Part shown: positions 36,899-45,377 of the stretch, one piece after another
Layout: every line of letters begins with the position of its first letter
Numbering within the stretch: the stretch's first letter is position 1
NCBI RefSeq assembly: GCF_000422805.1
Contig: NZ_AUGT01000023.1
Location: 62,001 to 126,000, forward strand
Reading direction: 5' to 3'
Length of the DNA stretch: 64,000 nucleotides
Source of the DNA: Nocardioides halotolerans DSM 19273
GTDB taxonomy: Bacteria; Actinomycetota; Actinomycetes; Propionibacteriales; Nocardioidaceae
Made by a program: the position numbers and the translations under genes
The notes under the pieces: model-generated
The model's input: the letters and a program-made list of their open reading frames with translations, nothing else
Databases searched by the model: none
Told to the model about the DNA's origin: nothing

Positions 36899-37933
36899 AT
36901 GGCCAAGGTGACGCTCCAGTCGATCGCGGACCACGTCGGCGTCAGCCGGATGACGGTCTCCAACGCGTTCTCGCGTCCTGACCAGCTCTCGGCCGACCTG
37001 CGCGCGAAGATCCTCGCTGCGGCCGACCAGCTCGGGTACGTCGGCCCGGACCCGGCGGCCCGGGCCCTGGCCCGCGGCCGGACCGGCTCGGTCGGGTTGC
37101 TGCTCACCGACGAGCTGTCGCAGGCGTTCGAGGACGCCGTCGCCACCGAGTTCCTGAGCTCGGTGGCGGGGGCGCTCACCCACGAGGGGCTGGCGCTGAC
37201 CCTGCTCACGTCGGGCGACGTCGCCGGTGCGCCGTCGGGCTACGTGCCCTCCCGCGACGTCGCCATGGACGGCGCCATCGTCTACATCTGCGACCCCGCC
37301 TCACCCGACATCGCCTGGCTGGAGCGACGCGGGCTGCCGCTGGTCGCGGTCGACCGCGACCCCGCAGCCGACGCGCCCAGCGTCAACGTCGACGACCGCG
37401 GCGGAGCCACCGCGGCCGCCCAGCACCTCGTCGATCTCGGCCACACCCGCGTCGCCATCCTGACGCTGCGGGTCGAGGGCGTCCCGAAGGACAACCGGCC
37501 CGCGCGCGAGCGGCTGGTCGGCTGGCGCGCACCGCTCGAGGCGGCCGGCATCGAGCCCGAGGTCTGCGCGGCGTCGTACCGCCGGCGCGGCACGGTCGAG
37601 CAGGAGGCCCGCGCACTGCTGGACCGCCCCGGCCGCCCCACCGCGATCCTGTGCTTCTCCGACGCCTTCGCGGTCGCGACGATCCAGGTGGCGCACTCCC
37701 TCGGGCTGCGGGTGCCCGAGGACCTCTCGGTGGTGGGGTACGACGACTCGCCGCTCGCGCTCGCCTCGCAGCCGCAGCTGACCACCGTGCACCAGGAGGT
37801 GGCCAGCAAGGGCCACGAGGCCGTGCGACTCCTGATGGGCGTCATGGGCACGAACCCGCCCGAGGAACCCGAGCGCGTCCTGCTCCCGACCCGCCTCGTG
37901 ATCCGCGACAGCACCGCTCCGCCGCCCGCCTGA
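36899..37933 (+). CDS. LacI-family transcriptional regulator
   Basis: A 344-residue LacI/GalR repressor. The HTH covers residues about 4-24 (TLQSIADHVGVSRMTVSNAF), the hinge helix region reads PAARALARGRTGSVGLLL, and the periplasmic-binding-like sensor domain includes VDDRGGATAAAQHL and VVGYDDSPLA. ATG 36899 fits because it puts the HTH at the N-terminus. No sugar gene is adjacent, so ligand and targets are unknown. It may read the palindromic operator in front of the upstream microprotein, which is inference. Confidence 0.9.
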   Translation: MAKVTLQSIADHVGVSRMTVSNAFSRPDQLSADLRAKILAAADQLGYVGPDPAARALARGRTGSVGLLLTDELSQAFEDAVATEFLSSVAGALTHEGLALTLLTSGDVAGAPSGYVPSRDVAMDGAIVYICDPASPDIAWLERRGLPLVAVDRDPAADAPSVNVDDRGGATAAAQHLVDLGHTRVAILTLRVEGVPKDNRPARERLVGWRAPLEAAGIEPEVCAASYRRRGTVEQEARALLDRPGRPTAILCFSDAFAVATIQVAHSLGLRVPEDLSVVGYDDSPLALASQPQLTTVHQEVASKGHEAVRLLMGVMGTNPPEEPERVLLPTRLVIRDSTAPPPA

Positions 37934-37989
37934 CGCGCCGATTACGACACCGGTCGGGCCCTTGCTAGGGTTTGGCGCTGCAACCCCGA

Positions 37990-38062
37990 TCCCCTGTAGC
38001 TCAACTGGCAGAGCATTCGACTGTTAATCGAAGGGTTGCTGGTTCGAGTCCAGCCGGGGGAG
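37990..38062 (+). tRNA. tRNA-Asn (GTT)
   Basis: A complete 73-base cloverleaf. The acceptor strands TCCCCTG and CGGGGGA pair with G as discriminator, the anticodon loop CTGTTAA gives GTT, and the T loop reads GGTTCGAGTCC. CCA is not encoded. Confidence 0.96.
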
Positions 38063-38140
38063 CGATCAAGTCCGTCAGGCCCACCGTTCGTGGGTCGTCG
38101 GCGAGACCGGAGCGACGCCGTCTAGGCTCACCCCTTTCGA

Positions 38141-38214
38141 GGGGCGGTAGCTCAGTCGGTCAGAGCAGAGGACTCATAATCCTTGGGTCGTGGGTTCGAG
38201 CCCCACCCGCCCCA
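38141..38214 (+). tRNA. tRNA-Met (CAT, probably elongator)
   Basis: A complete 74-base cloverleaf. Acceptor GGGGCGG pairs with CCGCCCC and A is the discriminator. The anticodon arm GGACTCATAATCC gives CAT, and the T arm reads GTGGGTTCGAGCCCCAC. The first acceptor pair and the absence of the initiator GGG run in the anticodon stem argue for elongator Met; a lysidine-modified tRNA-Ile is less likely. Gene content changes to accessory functions right after it. Confidence 0.92.
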
Positions 38215-38502
38215 CTCAATCACTTGGTCCTGCCTGGGCTGGACGCGCGGCTGGTTTGCCATCGTCGGACCTCCGCGGACTGGGCTGGACATTGGTGGAC
38301 CGCTGCGGACTCTCGTGTGAACCCGTGTGCGACCGGATCACCACGTTACCCTGTACTACGCTGTGCGTGAAGTATCGGAGGTGAGCTACGCCCGCCGACT
38401 CGACTGCGTTCTGAGAACTCGGCTTCTATTGTTTGCGAGAGTGCATGAATGGTCTGGGATTTAGTATTGGACTCGGCTATGTGACCGTGGTCATAGTCAG
38501 GC
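38215..38502. other. Non-coding boundary between tRNA-Met and the catabolic operon
   Basis: Nearly 290 bases without a gene and visibly less GC-rich than the backbone. The first half has repeated GGACT/GGACC-type blocks (TCGGACCTCCGCGGACTGGG). No integrase gene and no second copy of the tRNA 3' end are seen inside the window. Confidence 0.5.
38477..38496. promoter_or_regulatory. Inverted repeat before the aldehyde dehydrogenase operon
   Basis: CTATGTGACC-GT-GGTCATAG is an inverted repeat with a single-base bulge, ending 6 bases before the GTG start of the aldehyde dehydrogenase gene. A TAGTAT -10-like element lies just upstream (38462-38467). It is a likely operator for the operon regulator. 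Confidence 0.45.
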
Positions 38503-39960
38503 GTGCGCTCGAACAGCATCGATACCGCGAATCTCACGGGCATTTTTGCTGACGGCCGGTGGATCGCGGCCGATGGGGACGACCTGCTCGAGGTCGTCAA
38601 CCCTGCGACCGAGCGGGTGATCGGGTACGCGCCGATGGCGTCCGACAGAGACGTGGACGTCGCCGTCCAAGCGGCCACGCGCGCTCTACCCGCGTGGTCG
38701 GCCGCAGGCCCGACCGCCCGAGCGTTCGTCCTGTCGCGGCTGGCCATCGAGGTCGAGGCGCGGGCCGAGGACTTCGGCCGGATCGTCACCCGCGAGAACG
38801 GCTCGCCCGTTCAGGAGACGACCAGCACCGCGATGAATGCGGCGCGGATCCTCGCCTACTACGCCTCGCTTGCCGGCTCACTGGACTGCGAAGACCTCCG
38901 TCCTTCTGGCGTCGCCGGACTGGTGAGCCGCGTCGCGCGCCGTCCGGTCGGGGTTGCCGGTCTGATCACCCCGTGGAACTTCCCTCTGTCAATCTTGGCC
39001 ATGAAGCTCGGTCCGGCGCTGCTCGCCGGCTGCACCGTCGTGGCCAAACCGGCGCCGGAGACTCCCCTCCACCTCGCCGTCCTGGCAGAGGCCTTGGTTG
39101 CGGCCGAGGTGCCGCCGGGCGTGGTCAACCTGGTCGCCGGCGGCGTCAGCACCGGGCAGGCCATCGTCGAGCATCCGGGCGTCGCGAAGATCGCGTTCAC
39201 CGGCTCCACGGAGGCCGGCCGCCAGATCGCCGTCGCCTGCGCGCGGCAGCTGAAGCCGGTCACGCTCGAGCTCGGCGGCAAGTCGGCGGCACTGGTCCTC
39301 GACGATGTCGACGCTGATGTGTTGAGGGCGAACCTGATGCGCGCCTCGCTGCGCAACAACGGCCAGACCTGCTACGCCGCGACGCGGCTGCTGCTCCCTC
39401 GTGCACGCTACGCCGAGCTGGTCGATGCCGTGGCCGACGTGGTGCAGGGCGCTGTGGTGGGTGACCCCATGCGCGAGGAGACCCAGGTCGGACCGCTCGT
39501 GAGCGACAGGCAGAGACAGCGCGTCGAGGACTACGTCGCCCTGGGCAGGAGCGAGGGCGCCACGGTCGCCACCGGGGGGTCGCGCCCCCAGCACCTCCCG
39601 GTGGGCTACTACGTCGAACCCACGCTGTTCACTGACAGCAACCCGGGGATGCGGATCGCCCGTGAGGAGATCTTCGGGCCGGTATTGGTCGCGATGCCGT
39701 ACGCCGACGAGGACGAGGGCATTGCCATGGTCAACGACTCGCCGTTCGGCCTCGCCGGAATGGTGTACGGCGACGACCTGGACCGCGCAGAACGGGTCGC
39801 CTGCCGGTTCGAGGCCGGCACCGTTGGCATCAACTCGCTCGTGCTCAACCCAGTGGCGCCGTTCGGTGGCTGGAAGGAGTCGGGGCTGGGTGTCGAGCTC
39901 GGACCCGAAGCTGTGACGCCGTACCTGCGCTACCAGTCCGTCACCGGGAACCTCAGGTGA
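38503..39960 (+). CDS. NAD(P)-dependent aldehyde dehydrogenase
   Basis: A 485-residue aldehyde dehydrogenase oxidising an aldehyde to a carboxylate. Catalytic Cys290 is in NNGQTCYA, general base Glu256 in LELGGKS, and oxyanion Asn159 in ITPWNFP; the NAD motif GSTEAGRQI is intact. The GTG at 38503 gives a full-length family member. It is the first gene of an operon with a peptide-type ABC transporter and a flavin oxidase, and its stop overlaps the ATPase start by 4 bases. It probably oxidises the aldehyde made by that oxidase. Confidence 0.92.
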   Translation: MRSNSIDTANLTGIFADGRWIAADGDDLLEVVNPATERVIGYAPMASDRDVDVAVQAATRALPAWSAAGPTARAFVLSRLAIEVEARAEDFGRIVTRENGSPVQETTSTAMNAARILAYYASLAGSLDCEDLRPSGVAGLVSRVARRPVGVAGLITPWNFPLSILAMKLGPALLAGCTVVAKPAPETPLHLAVLAEALVAAEVPPGVVNLVAGGVSTGQAIVEHPGVAKIAFTGSTEAGRQIAVACARQLKPVTLELGGKSAALVLDDVDADVLRANLMRASLRNNGQTCYAATRLLLPRARYAELVDAVADVVQGAVVGDPMREETQVGPLVSDRQRQRVEDYVALGRSEGATVATGGSRPQHLPVGYYVEPTLFTDSNPGMRIAREEIFGPVLVAMPYADEDEGIAMVNDSPFGLAGMVYGDDLDRAERVACRFEAGTVGINSLVLNPVAPFGGWKESGLGVELGPEAVTPYLRYQSVTGNLR

Positions 39961-41798
39961 CCGAGCCGACTGGCTTGCACGCTGAGCCGGCACCGATCGC
40001 CGAGGTCGAGAAGCTGGCCGTCACCTTCCAGCGCCGCGGCGAGACGATCCACGCCCTCCGGGAGGTGGACCTCACCATCCGACCGGGCGAGGTGCTCGGC
40101 CTGGTTGGAGAGTCCGGTTCGGGCAAGAGCGTCCTCGGCTCCGCGATCCTCGGCCTGCTGCCGGCCGGCGCCTCCGTCACCGGACGCGTCCTCGTCGACG
40201 GCGTCGACATGATCCACGGTGGTGAACGAGCCCGGCGCACCGTGCGCCGGCTCAGCCTCGGCGCGGTCTTCCAGGACCCGATGACCTCGCTCAACCCGAC
40301 CAAGCGGATCGGCAAGCAGCTCCACGAGGTCACCGGCTCCGACGACGAAGCGGTCCGGCTCATGGAGTCCGTGGGCATCCCGGAGGCCAGGCACCGGCTG
40401 CGCAGCTTCCCCCACGAGCTCTCCGGTGGTCTCCGCCAGCGAGCCATGATCGCGATGTCCCTGGCCGGTGGCCCCAAGCTGCTCGTCGCCGATGAACCCA
40501 CCACTGCGCTGGACGTGAGCGTGCAGGCGCAGATCCTGGACCTGCTCCGCGACCTGTGCGACGACCTCGGCCTGGCGATTCTGTTCGTGACCCACGACCT
40601 CGGTGTCGCCAGCCAGGTGTCCGACCGGATCGCGGTGCTGTACGGCGGGCGGCAGGCCGAGCTCGGCCCGACCGCCGACGTGCTCACCCGGCCGCGGCAC
40701 CCCTACAGCGCCGCCCTGCGCTCGTCACGGCTCACCCTGACCACGCCGAAACAGCTGCAGATAAGCAGCATCGAAGGCGAGACCCCCGACCCGAGCCGCC
40801 CAGTGGAGGCCTGCCCCTTCGGCCCCCGCTGCGCCTTCCACGACACACCCTGCGACAACGGCCTCCCCGCCCTGCGGGCGGCGGCACAGGGAAACACCGA
40901 GACGGCCTGCGTCCGCGAGGCCGAGCTACCGGCGGACCTCACCGCGGTCGGCACCGGGGCCGAGTGGCCGGCGACTCCGATCACTACGCCCGGCCCGGCA
41001 CTGACCGTGCGCGGCGCGCGCAAGAGCTACCGCTTGGGTCGCGGGCAGCGGGCCGTGCACATCGCGGCGCTCGACGGGGTGGACCTCACGGTCGCGCGCG
41101 GCGAGGCCGTGGCGGTGGTCGGCCTGTCCGGCTGCGGCAAGACGACGCTGCTCCGCTCGATCGCTGGGCTGGTCGAGCTCGACGAGGGCGAGCTGACCCT
41201 GCACGACACTGGCGCCCCCCAGGTCGTGTTCCAGGACGCCGGGTCCTCGCTCACCCCCTGGCTCAGCATCGGTGACCTGATCGAGGAGCGGCTGCGGGGC
41301 ACCGGGCTCGCTCCCGACGCCCAGCGCGCCCGCGTCGAAGAGGCGATGCGCCAAGTCGGGCTCCCTGCCCAGCTACGAACCTCGCGAGCGGCCGAGCTCT
41401 CGGGCGGACAGCGTCAGCGGGCGGCGATCGCCCGCGCCATCGTCGTGCCTCCCAGCCTGTTGCTCTGCGACGAGCCGACGTCGGCGCTCGACGTGTCGCT
41501 GGCCGCCACGATCCTCAACCTGCTCGGCCGGCTGCGCCGCGAGCTCGACCTGGCCCTGCTCTTCGTCACCCACGACCTGGCGGCGGCACGGCTTGTGTCG
41601 GAGCGGATCGTCGTCATGGAGTCTGGTCGGATCATCGAGGACGGACCCGCCGACGAGGTGACCCAGCACCCCGCGCACACCCTCACGCGCTCCCTTCTCG
41701 CCGCCCTCCCTGGTCCCGGACGTCGGGAGCAGCGCCAGCGCTACCTCACGACGAGCGAGGACCCAAACGCCGCCCTTGCCCGGACGAGCGGCACCTGA
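39957..41798 (+). CDS. Fused two-domain peptide/nickel-type ABC ATPase (DppD-DppF-like)
   Basis: A 613-residue protein with two complete ATPase domains in one chain. Domain 1 (about 15-265) has Walker A GESGSGKS (51-58), signature LSGGLRQRA and Walker B LLVADEPTT. It is followed by the Cys-bearing oligopeptide-transporter C-terminal motif (CPFGPRCAFHDTPC). Domain 2 (about 345-590) has GLSGCGKTT, LSGGQRQRA and LLLCDEPTS. Normally DppD and DppF are separate proteins; this fusion supplies both ATPases of one importer. GTG start overlapping the dehydrogenase stop. Confidence 0.93.
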   Translation: MTEPTGLHAEPAPIAEVEKLAVTFQRRGETIHALREVDLTIRPGEVLGLVGESGSGKSVLGSAILGLLPAGASVTGRVLVDGVDMIHGGERARRTVRRLSLGAVFQDPMTSLNPTKRIGKQLHEVTGSDDEAVRLMESVGIPEARHRLRSFPHELSGGLRQRAMIAMSLAGGPKLLVADEPTTALDVSVQAQILDLLRDLCDDLGLAILFVTHDLGVASQVSDRIAVLYGGRQAELGPTADVLTRPRHPYSAALRSSRLTLTTPKQLQISSIEGETPDPSRPVEACPFGPRCAFHDTPCDNGLPALRAAAQGNTETACVREAELPADLTAVGTGAEWPATPITTPGPALTVRGARKSYRLGRGQRAVHIAALDGVDLTVARGEAVAVVGLSGCGKTTLLRSIAGLVELDEGELTLHDTGAPQVVFQDAGSSLTPWLSIGDLIEERLRGTGLAPDAQRARVEEAMRQVGLPAQLRTSRAAELSGGQRQRAAIARAIVVPPSLLLCDEPTSALDVSLAATILNLLGRLRRELDLALLFVTHDLAAARLVSERIVVMESGRIIEDGPADEVTQHPAHTLTRSLLAALPGPGRREQRQRYLTTSEDPNAALARTSGT

Positions 41799-41851
41799 AC
41801 CCACCTCTCGGAGCTCGACACCGCACCGGCCCGACCAGACAGGAACACTCC

Positions 41852-43462
41852 ATGAAGCAGAAGAAGCCCGGCGTCCGACACACCCTGCCCCTCGCTCTGG
41901 CCACCGCGGCGCTGCTCACCGTGACGGCCTGCTCCGGCAGCTCGGACAGCGACAGCCCCAAGAAGGAGAACGACACCTCCGCGCTGCCCTCGACCAAGCT
42001 CACGACGTTGCGTCAGGCGTGGGCATACCAGGACCAGACGATGGACCCCGCCACGTTCTACGGCGGTCCCGGGTTCTCCCCGATGGGGGCGCTCTACGAG
42101 GGCTTGGTGGGATACGCAGCCGAGAGCGTCGAGATCGAGCCGCAGCTGGCGACCGACTGGACCATCTCGGACGACGGCCTGACCTACACGTTCACGCTGC
42201 GCGAGGGAGCCACGTTCCATGACGGCACCCCGGTCGACGCGGAGGCGGTGAAGTTCAGCTTCCAGCGGTTCAGCGACCTCGAGGGCAGCCCGTCGTACAT
42301 GCTCGATGACGTGGAGTCCATGGACGCACCGGATCCGCAGACCTTCGTGATGCACCTGAAGGCGCCGTCGAACCCGATGCTCGACTACCTCGCGTCGTAC
42401 GTCGGTCCGAAGGTGATGAGTCCGACCCTGATGGAGGCCAACTCCGGCGAGGATGACGGCGCGGAGTTCCTGTCCTCGCACGACGCCGGCTCCGGGCCCT
42501 ACGAGCTGACCGAGGTGGTCACCGACAAGAGCCTGACGCTCGAGGCGTACGCCGACTACTGGGGCGCAGCGCCGACCATCGGGACCATCCAGATCCAGAT
42601 CATCCCGGATATCAGCACCCAGGTGCTGAGCCTCGAGAAGGGTGACGTGGACATGGTCACCGCCCAGGTTCCGGCCAACCTGGCCAGCCAGTTGCGCGAG
42701 ACCGACGGCATCAATGTGACGTCGTTTAACACCATCCTTAAGGCGTTGGCCTGGGTGAAGGACGACGGTTTCTTCGCGGACCCGGAGGCACGCAAGGCCC
42801 TTGCGCAGGCGATCGACAAGGAGGCGGTGGCCAAGGGCGCCTACGGGGAGGACGCGACGGCGTCGACGAACATGATTCCGTCGTCGATGCAGGGCGGCGA
42901 CGTCGCGAACGACGACCCCGAGTACGACCCGTCGGTGCTGGCCGGTCTCGTTGAGGACGCGGGTGACGTCGGGCCGATCACGATCGGCTACTACGAGTCG
43001 CTGGCCGAGGACGCACTCGCCGCCGAGCTGATGCAGACGCAGCTGCAGGCAGCCGGTCTCGACGCCACGGTGCGCAGCTATGGCTCGGAGTTCTTCGGCT
43101 TCGGCGCCGACCCGACTGACGCCCCTGAGATCATGGTGCTGCGGACCAACGCGGACGCAGCATCACCCGCGGCGTGGATGTCGGGCTACTACAAGACCGG
43201 TGGTGGCCTGACGCTCAACGGCGTTTCGGTCCCGGAAGGAGATGCCGCCCTCACCCAGGCCATCAACGAGGCGGACCCGGTCCAGGCGGAGGCCGACTAC
43301 GAGACGGCGGCGCAGGCGTACGCCGACTCGGGCTACTTCATCACTCTCGCTGACCCGCCCGCCGTGATCTACACCCGCGACGAGGTGGGGCCTGTCTCCT
43401 ACACCCAGGGGAACCCGTTCGGCCCGACCTACGCGTTGACCGGGAGCGCTGGCGGTCAGTGA
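41852..43462 (+). CDS. ABC transporter solute-binding lipoprotein, family 5
   Basis: A 536-residue periplasmic-type binding protein of the peptide/opine/nickel class (SBP_bac_5). The signal peptide ends in VTAC (Cys27) followed by a Ser/Asp/Lys linker. Typical features are ATDWTISDDGLTYTFTLREGATFHDGTPVDAEAV-type spacing (the FxLRxGxxFHDG block) and QAIDKEAVAKG. It would determine the substrate of the importer made with the fused ATPase and two permeases. Members bind peptides, opines, polyamine-like cations or glutathione, so the ligand is open. Confidence 0.92.
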   Translation: MKQKKPGVRHTLPLALATAALLTVTACSGSSDSDSPKKENDTSALPSTKLTTLRQAWAYQDQTMDPATFYGGPGFSPMGALYEGLVGYAAESVEIEPQLATDWTISDDGLTYTFTLREGATFHDGTPVDAEAVKFSFQRFSDLEGSPSYMLDDVESMDAPDPQTFVMHLKAPSNPMLDYLASYVGPKVMSPTLMEANSGEDDGAEFLSSHDAGSGPYELTEVVTDKSLTLEAYADYWGAAPTIGTIQIQIIPDISTQVLSLEKGDVDMVTAQVPANLASQLRETDGINVTSFNTILKALAWVKDDGFFADPEARKALAQAIDKEAVAKGAYGEDATASTNMIPSSMQGGDVANDDPEYDPSVLAGLVEDAGDVGPITIGYYESLAEDALAAELMQTQLQAAGLDATVRSYGSEFFGFGADPTDAPEIMVLRTNADAASPAAWMSGYYKTGGGLTLNGVSVPEGDAALTQAINEADPVQAEADYETAAQAYADSGYFITLADPPAVIYTRDEVGPVSYTQGNPFGPTYALTGSAGGQ

Positions 43463-44361
43463 CGGACGGTCCAGATCCGGCGGTCGACACCCGCCTCGCC
43501 AAGGGCCCGTGGGCGATCCGTCCCGCTCTCGGGCCCAGGCGAAGTCCGGGTTCCTGCGGCCCTCGCGCAGGGCGCGCGGCGCTCGTCAGCGCCGGCGCCC
43601 TGGTGGTGGTGACGGTCCTCGCCGTGCTGGCGCCGCACGTGCAGCCGCACGACTCGCTCGTCCCCGTCGGCGCGCCGTACCAGCCGCCGCTGAGCGGCGG
43701 AGCGCTGTTGGGCACCGACCAGGTGGGGCGCGACGTCCTGAGCCGCGTGCTCGAAGGGATGTCGGTGAGCTGGCTCGCCACCCTGCTTCTGGTGGCGGTG
43801 GTCGGCCTCGTGGGCACCGCGGTCGGCCTGGTGGCTGGCTACGTCGGCGGGCTGCTCGACCGGGTCCTGATGGCGATCGTCGACTTCTTCCTGGCTCTGC
43901 CCGCCGCCATCCTGGCGATCGTCATCGCTGCGGTGCTGGGACCCTCCCTCAAGCACGCCTTGATCGCGATCGGGGTGCTGAGCTGGCCCTACTACGCACG
44001 GCTCGTGCGGGCGGAGGTCCGGTCGCTGGTGGCCCTGCCCTTCGTCGAGGCCGCTCGACTCTCGGGCAACGGGCACCTCCGGCTGATGGTCCGGCACATC
44101 CTTCCGGGCGCCTGGCCCGTCCTGCTGGTGACGCTGACCCTGGACCTCGGCGGGACCATCGTGATACTGGCGGGGCTCTCCTTCCTAGGGCTCGGTCGCG
44201 CCGCGCCCGCGCCCGAGCTGGGCGCCATGGCCGCGCAGGGACTGCCCTACCTCCTCACCAACTGGTGGATCCCGGTGGTTCCGGCAGCCTGCGTCATGCT
44301 GCTCGCGCTCGTGGCGAACCTCAGCGGCGACGGCCTGCGCAGCCTCCTGAAGGACCAGTGA
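43459..44361 (+). CDS. ABC transporter permease (DppC-like)
   Basis: A 300-residue permease with about six membrane helices. The N-terminus ends in LLGTDQVGRDVLSRVLEG, the DppC hallmark, and the EAA-like ATPase-contact loop is FVEAARLSGNGHLRLMVRHILP. The GTG start overlaps the binding-protein stop by 4 bases. A 40-residue basic leader precedes the first helix. Confidence 0.92.
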   Translation: MTDGPDPAVDTRLAKGPWAIRPALGPRRSPGSCGPRAGRAALVSAGALVVVTVLAVLAPHVQPHDSLVPVGAPYQPPLSGGALLGTDQVGRDVLSRVLEGMSVSWLATLLLVAVVGLVGTAVGLVAGYVGGLLDRVLMAIVDFFLALPAAILAIVIAAVLGPSLKHALIAIGVLSWPYYARLVRAEVRSLVALPFVEAARLSGNGHLRLMVRHILPGAWPVLLVTLTLDLGGTIVILAGLSFLGLGRAAPAPELGAMAAQGLPYLLTNWWIPVVPAACVMLLALVANLSGDGLRSLLKDQ

Positions 44362-44365
44362 GTCG

Positions 44366-45367
44366 ATGTTGAGATATGTCGTCCGTCGGGCCGTCTCGGG
44401 GCTGCTCGTCCTGTTCTTCCTGATCGCGGCCCTGTTCGTGCTTCAGCACCTGAGTCCGGCAGATCCGGTGCGTGCGCTGGTCGGCAACAAGGCCTCACCC
44501 GAAGCGATCGAGAACGCGCGCCACCAGCTCGGCTACGACCGGCCCCTCCTCGTGCAGTTCTGGTCCTACCTCGGCGACCTCGCCCACCTCGACCTGCAGA
44601 CCTCGCTACGCACCAAGCACGCGGTGTCGATCGATGTCCTGAACACCCTCGGCCCGACGGTCGAGCTGCTGGCCTTCTCAGCACTCCTCGCGTTCGGCGG
44701 AGGCTTCCTGCTGGGACTGCTGACGCTGCGGGGCGGCCGCGTCGCCTCCGGGGTGCGGATGACGATGATCGCGACGGCGTCCGTGCCGCCCTTCCTGCTC
44801 GCGCTCCTGCTCATCATCCTGCTCTACAGCCGCGCGGACCTGTTCCCCGCGACGGGCCAGACCTCGATCGCGACGGCGCCCACGGGCCCCACCCGGCTGC
44901 TCGTGCTGGACTCGCTGCTGCACGGGCAGCCGCGCACGATGCTCGACGCGCTGCACCACCTCGTGCTCCCAGGCCTCACCCTTGCGGCGACGCCCGCGGT
45001 CGCCATCGGGCGCGCCTTCAGCAGCGCCCTGACTACGACCATGCGGGCCGACTTCGTGAAGACGGCTCGGATGAAGGGGTTGAGCAACCGCCAGTTCGTC
45101 ACCCGTCACGTGCTGCGGAACTGCCTGAACTCCGCTCTGGCGATGGGCGGACTGCAGCTCGGCGTGATGCTCGCCGCCGTCACGATCATCGAGTCGATGT
45201 TCGCGTGGCCAGGTGTCGGCCAGTACCTCGCACTCTCGATCGGCGCCACCGACCTCCCCGCGATCCTCGCCGTGGCCCTGGTCTTCGGAGCCTTCTTCAT
45301 CACCGTCAACACCCTCGTCGACATAGGGCAGGCCCTCGCCGACCCCCGCATCGCCTTGAACGCCTGA
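44366..45367 (+). CDS. ABC transporter permease (DppB-like)
   Basis: A 333-residue permease with six predicted helices. It begins MLRYVVRRAVSGLLVLF as DppB-type proteins do, contains DPVRALVG, and has the contact loop DFVKTARMKGLSNRQFVTRHVLRN. It pairs with the adjacent DppC-like permease. The order ATPase, binding protein, DppC, DppB is unusual; DppB normally precedes DppC. Confidence 0.92.
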   Translation: MLRYVVRRAVSGLLVLFFLIAALFVLQHLSPADPVRALVGNKASPEAIENARHQLGYDRPLLVQFWSYLGDLAHLDLQTSLRTKHAVSIDVLNTLGPTVELLAFSALLAFGGGFLLGLLTLRGGRVASGVRMTMIATASVPPFLLALLLIILLYSRADLFPATGQTSIATAPTGPTRLLVLDSLLHGQPRTMLDALHHLVLPGLTLAATPAVAIGRAFSSALTTTMRADFVKTARMKGLSNRQFVTRHVLRNCLNSALAMGGLQLGVMLAAVTIIESMFAWPGVGQYLALSIGATDLPAILAVALVFGAFFITVNTLVDIGQALADPRIALNA

Positions 45368-45377
45368 ACGGAGACCC

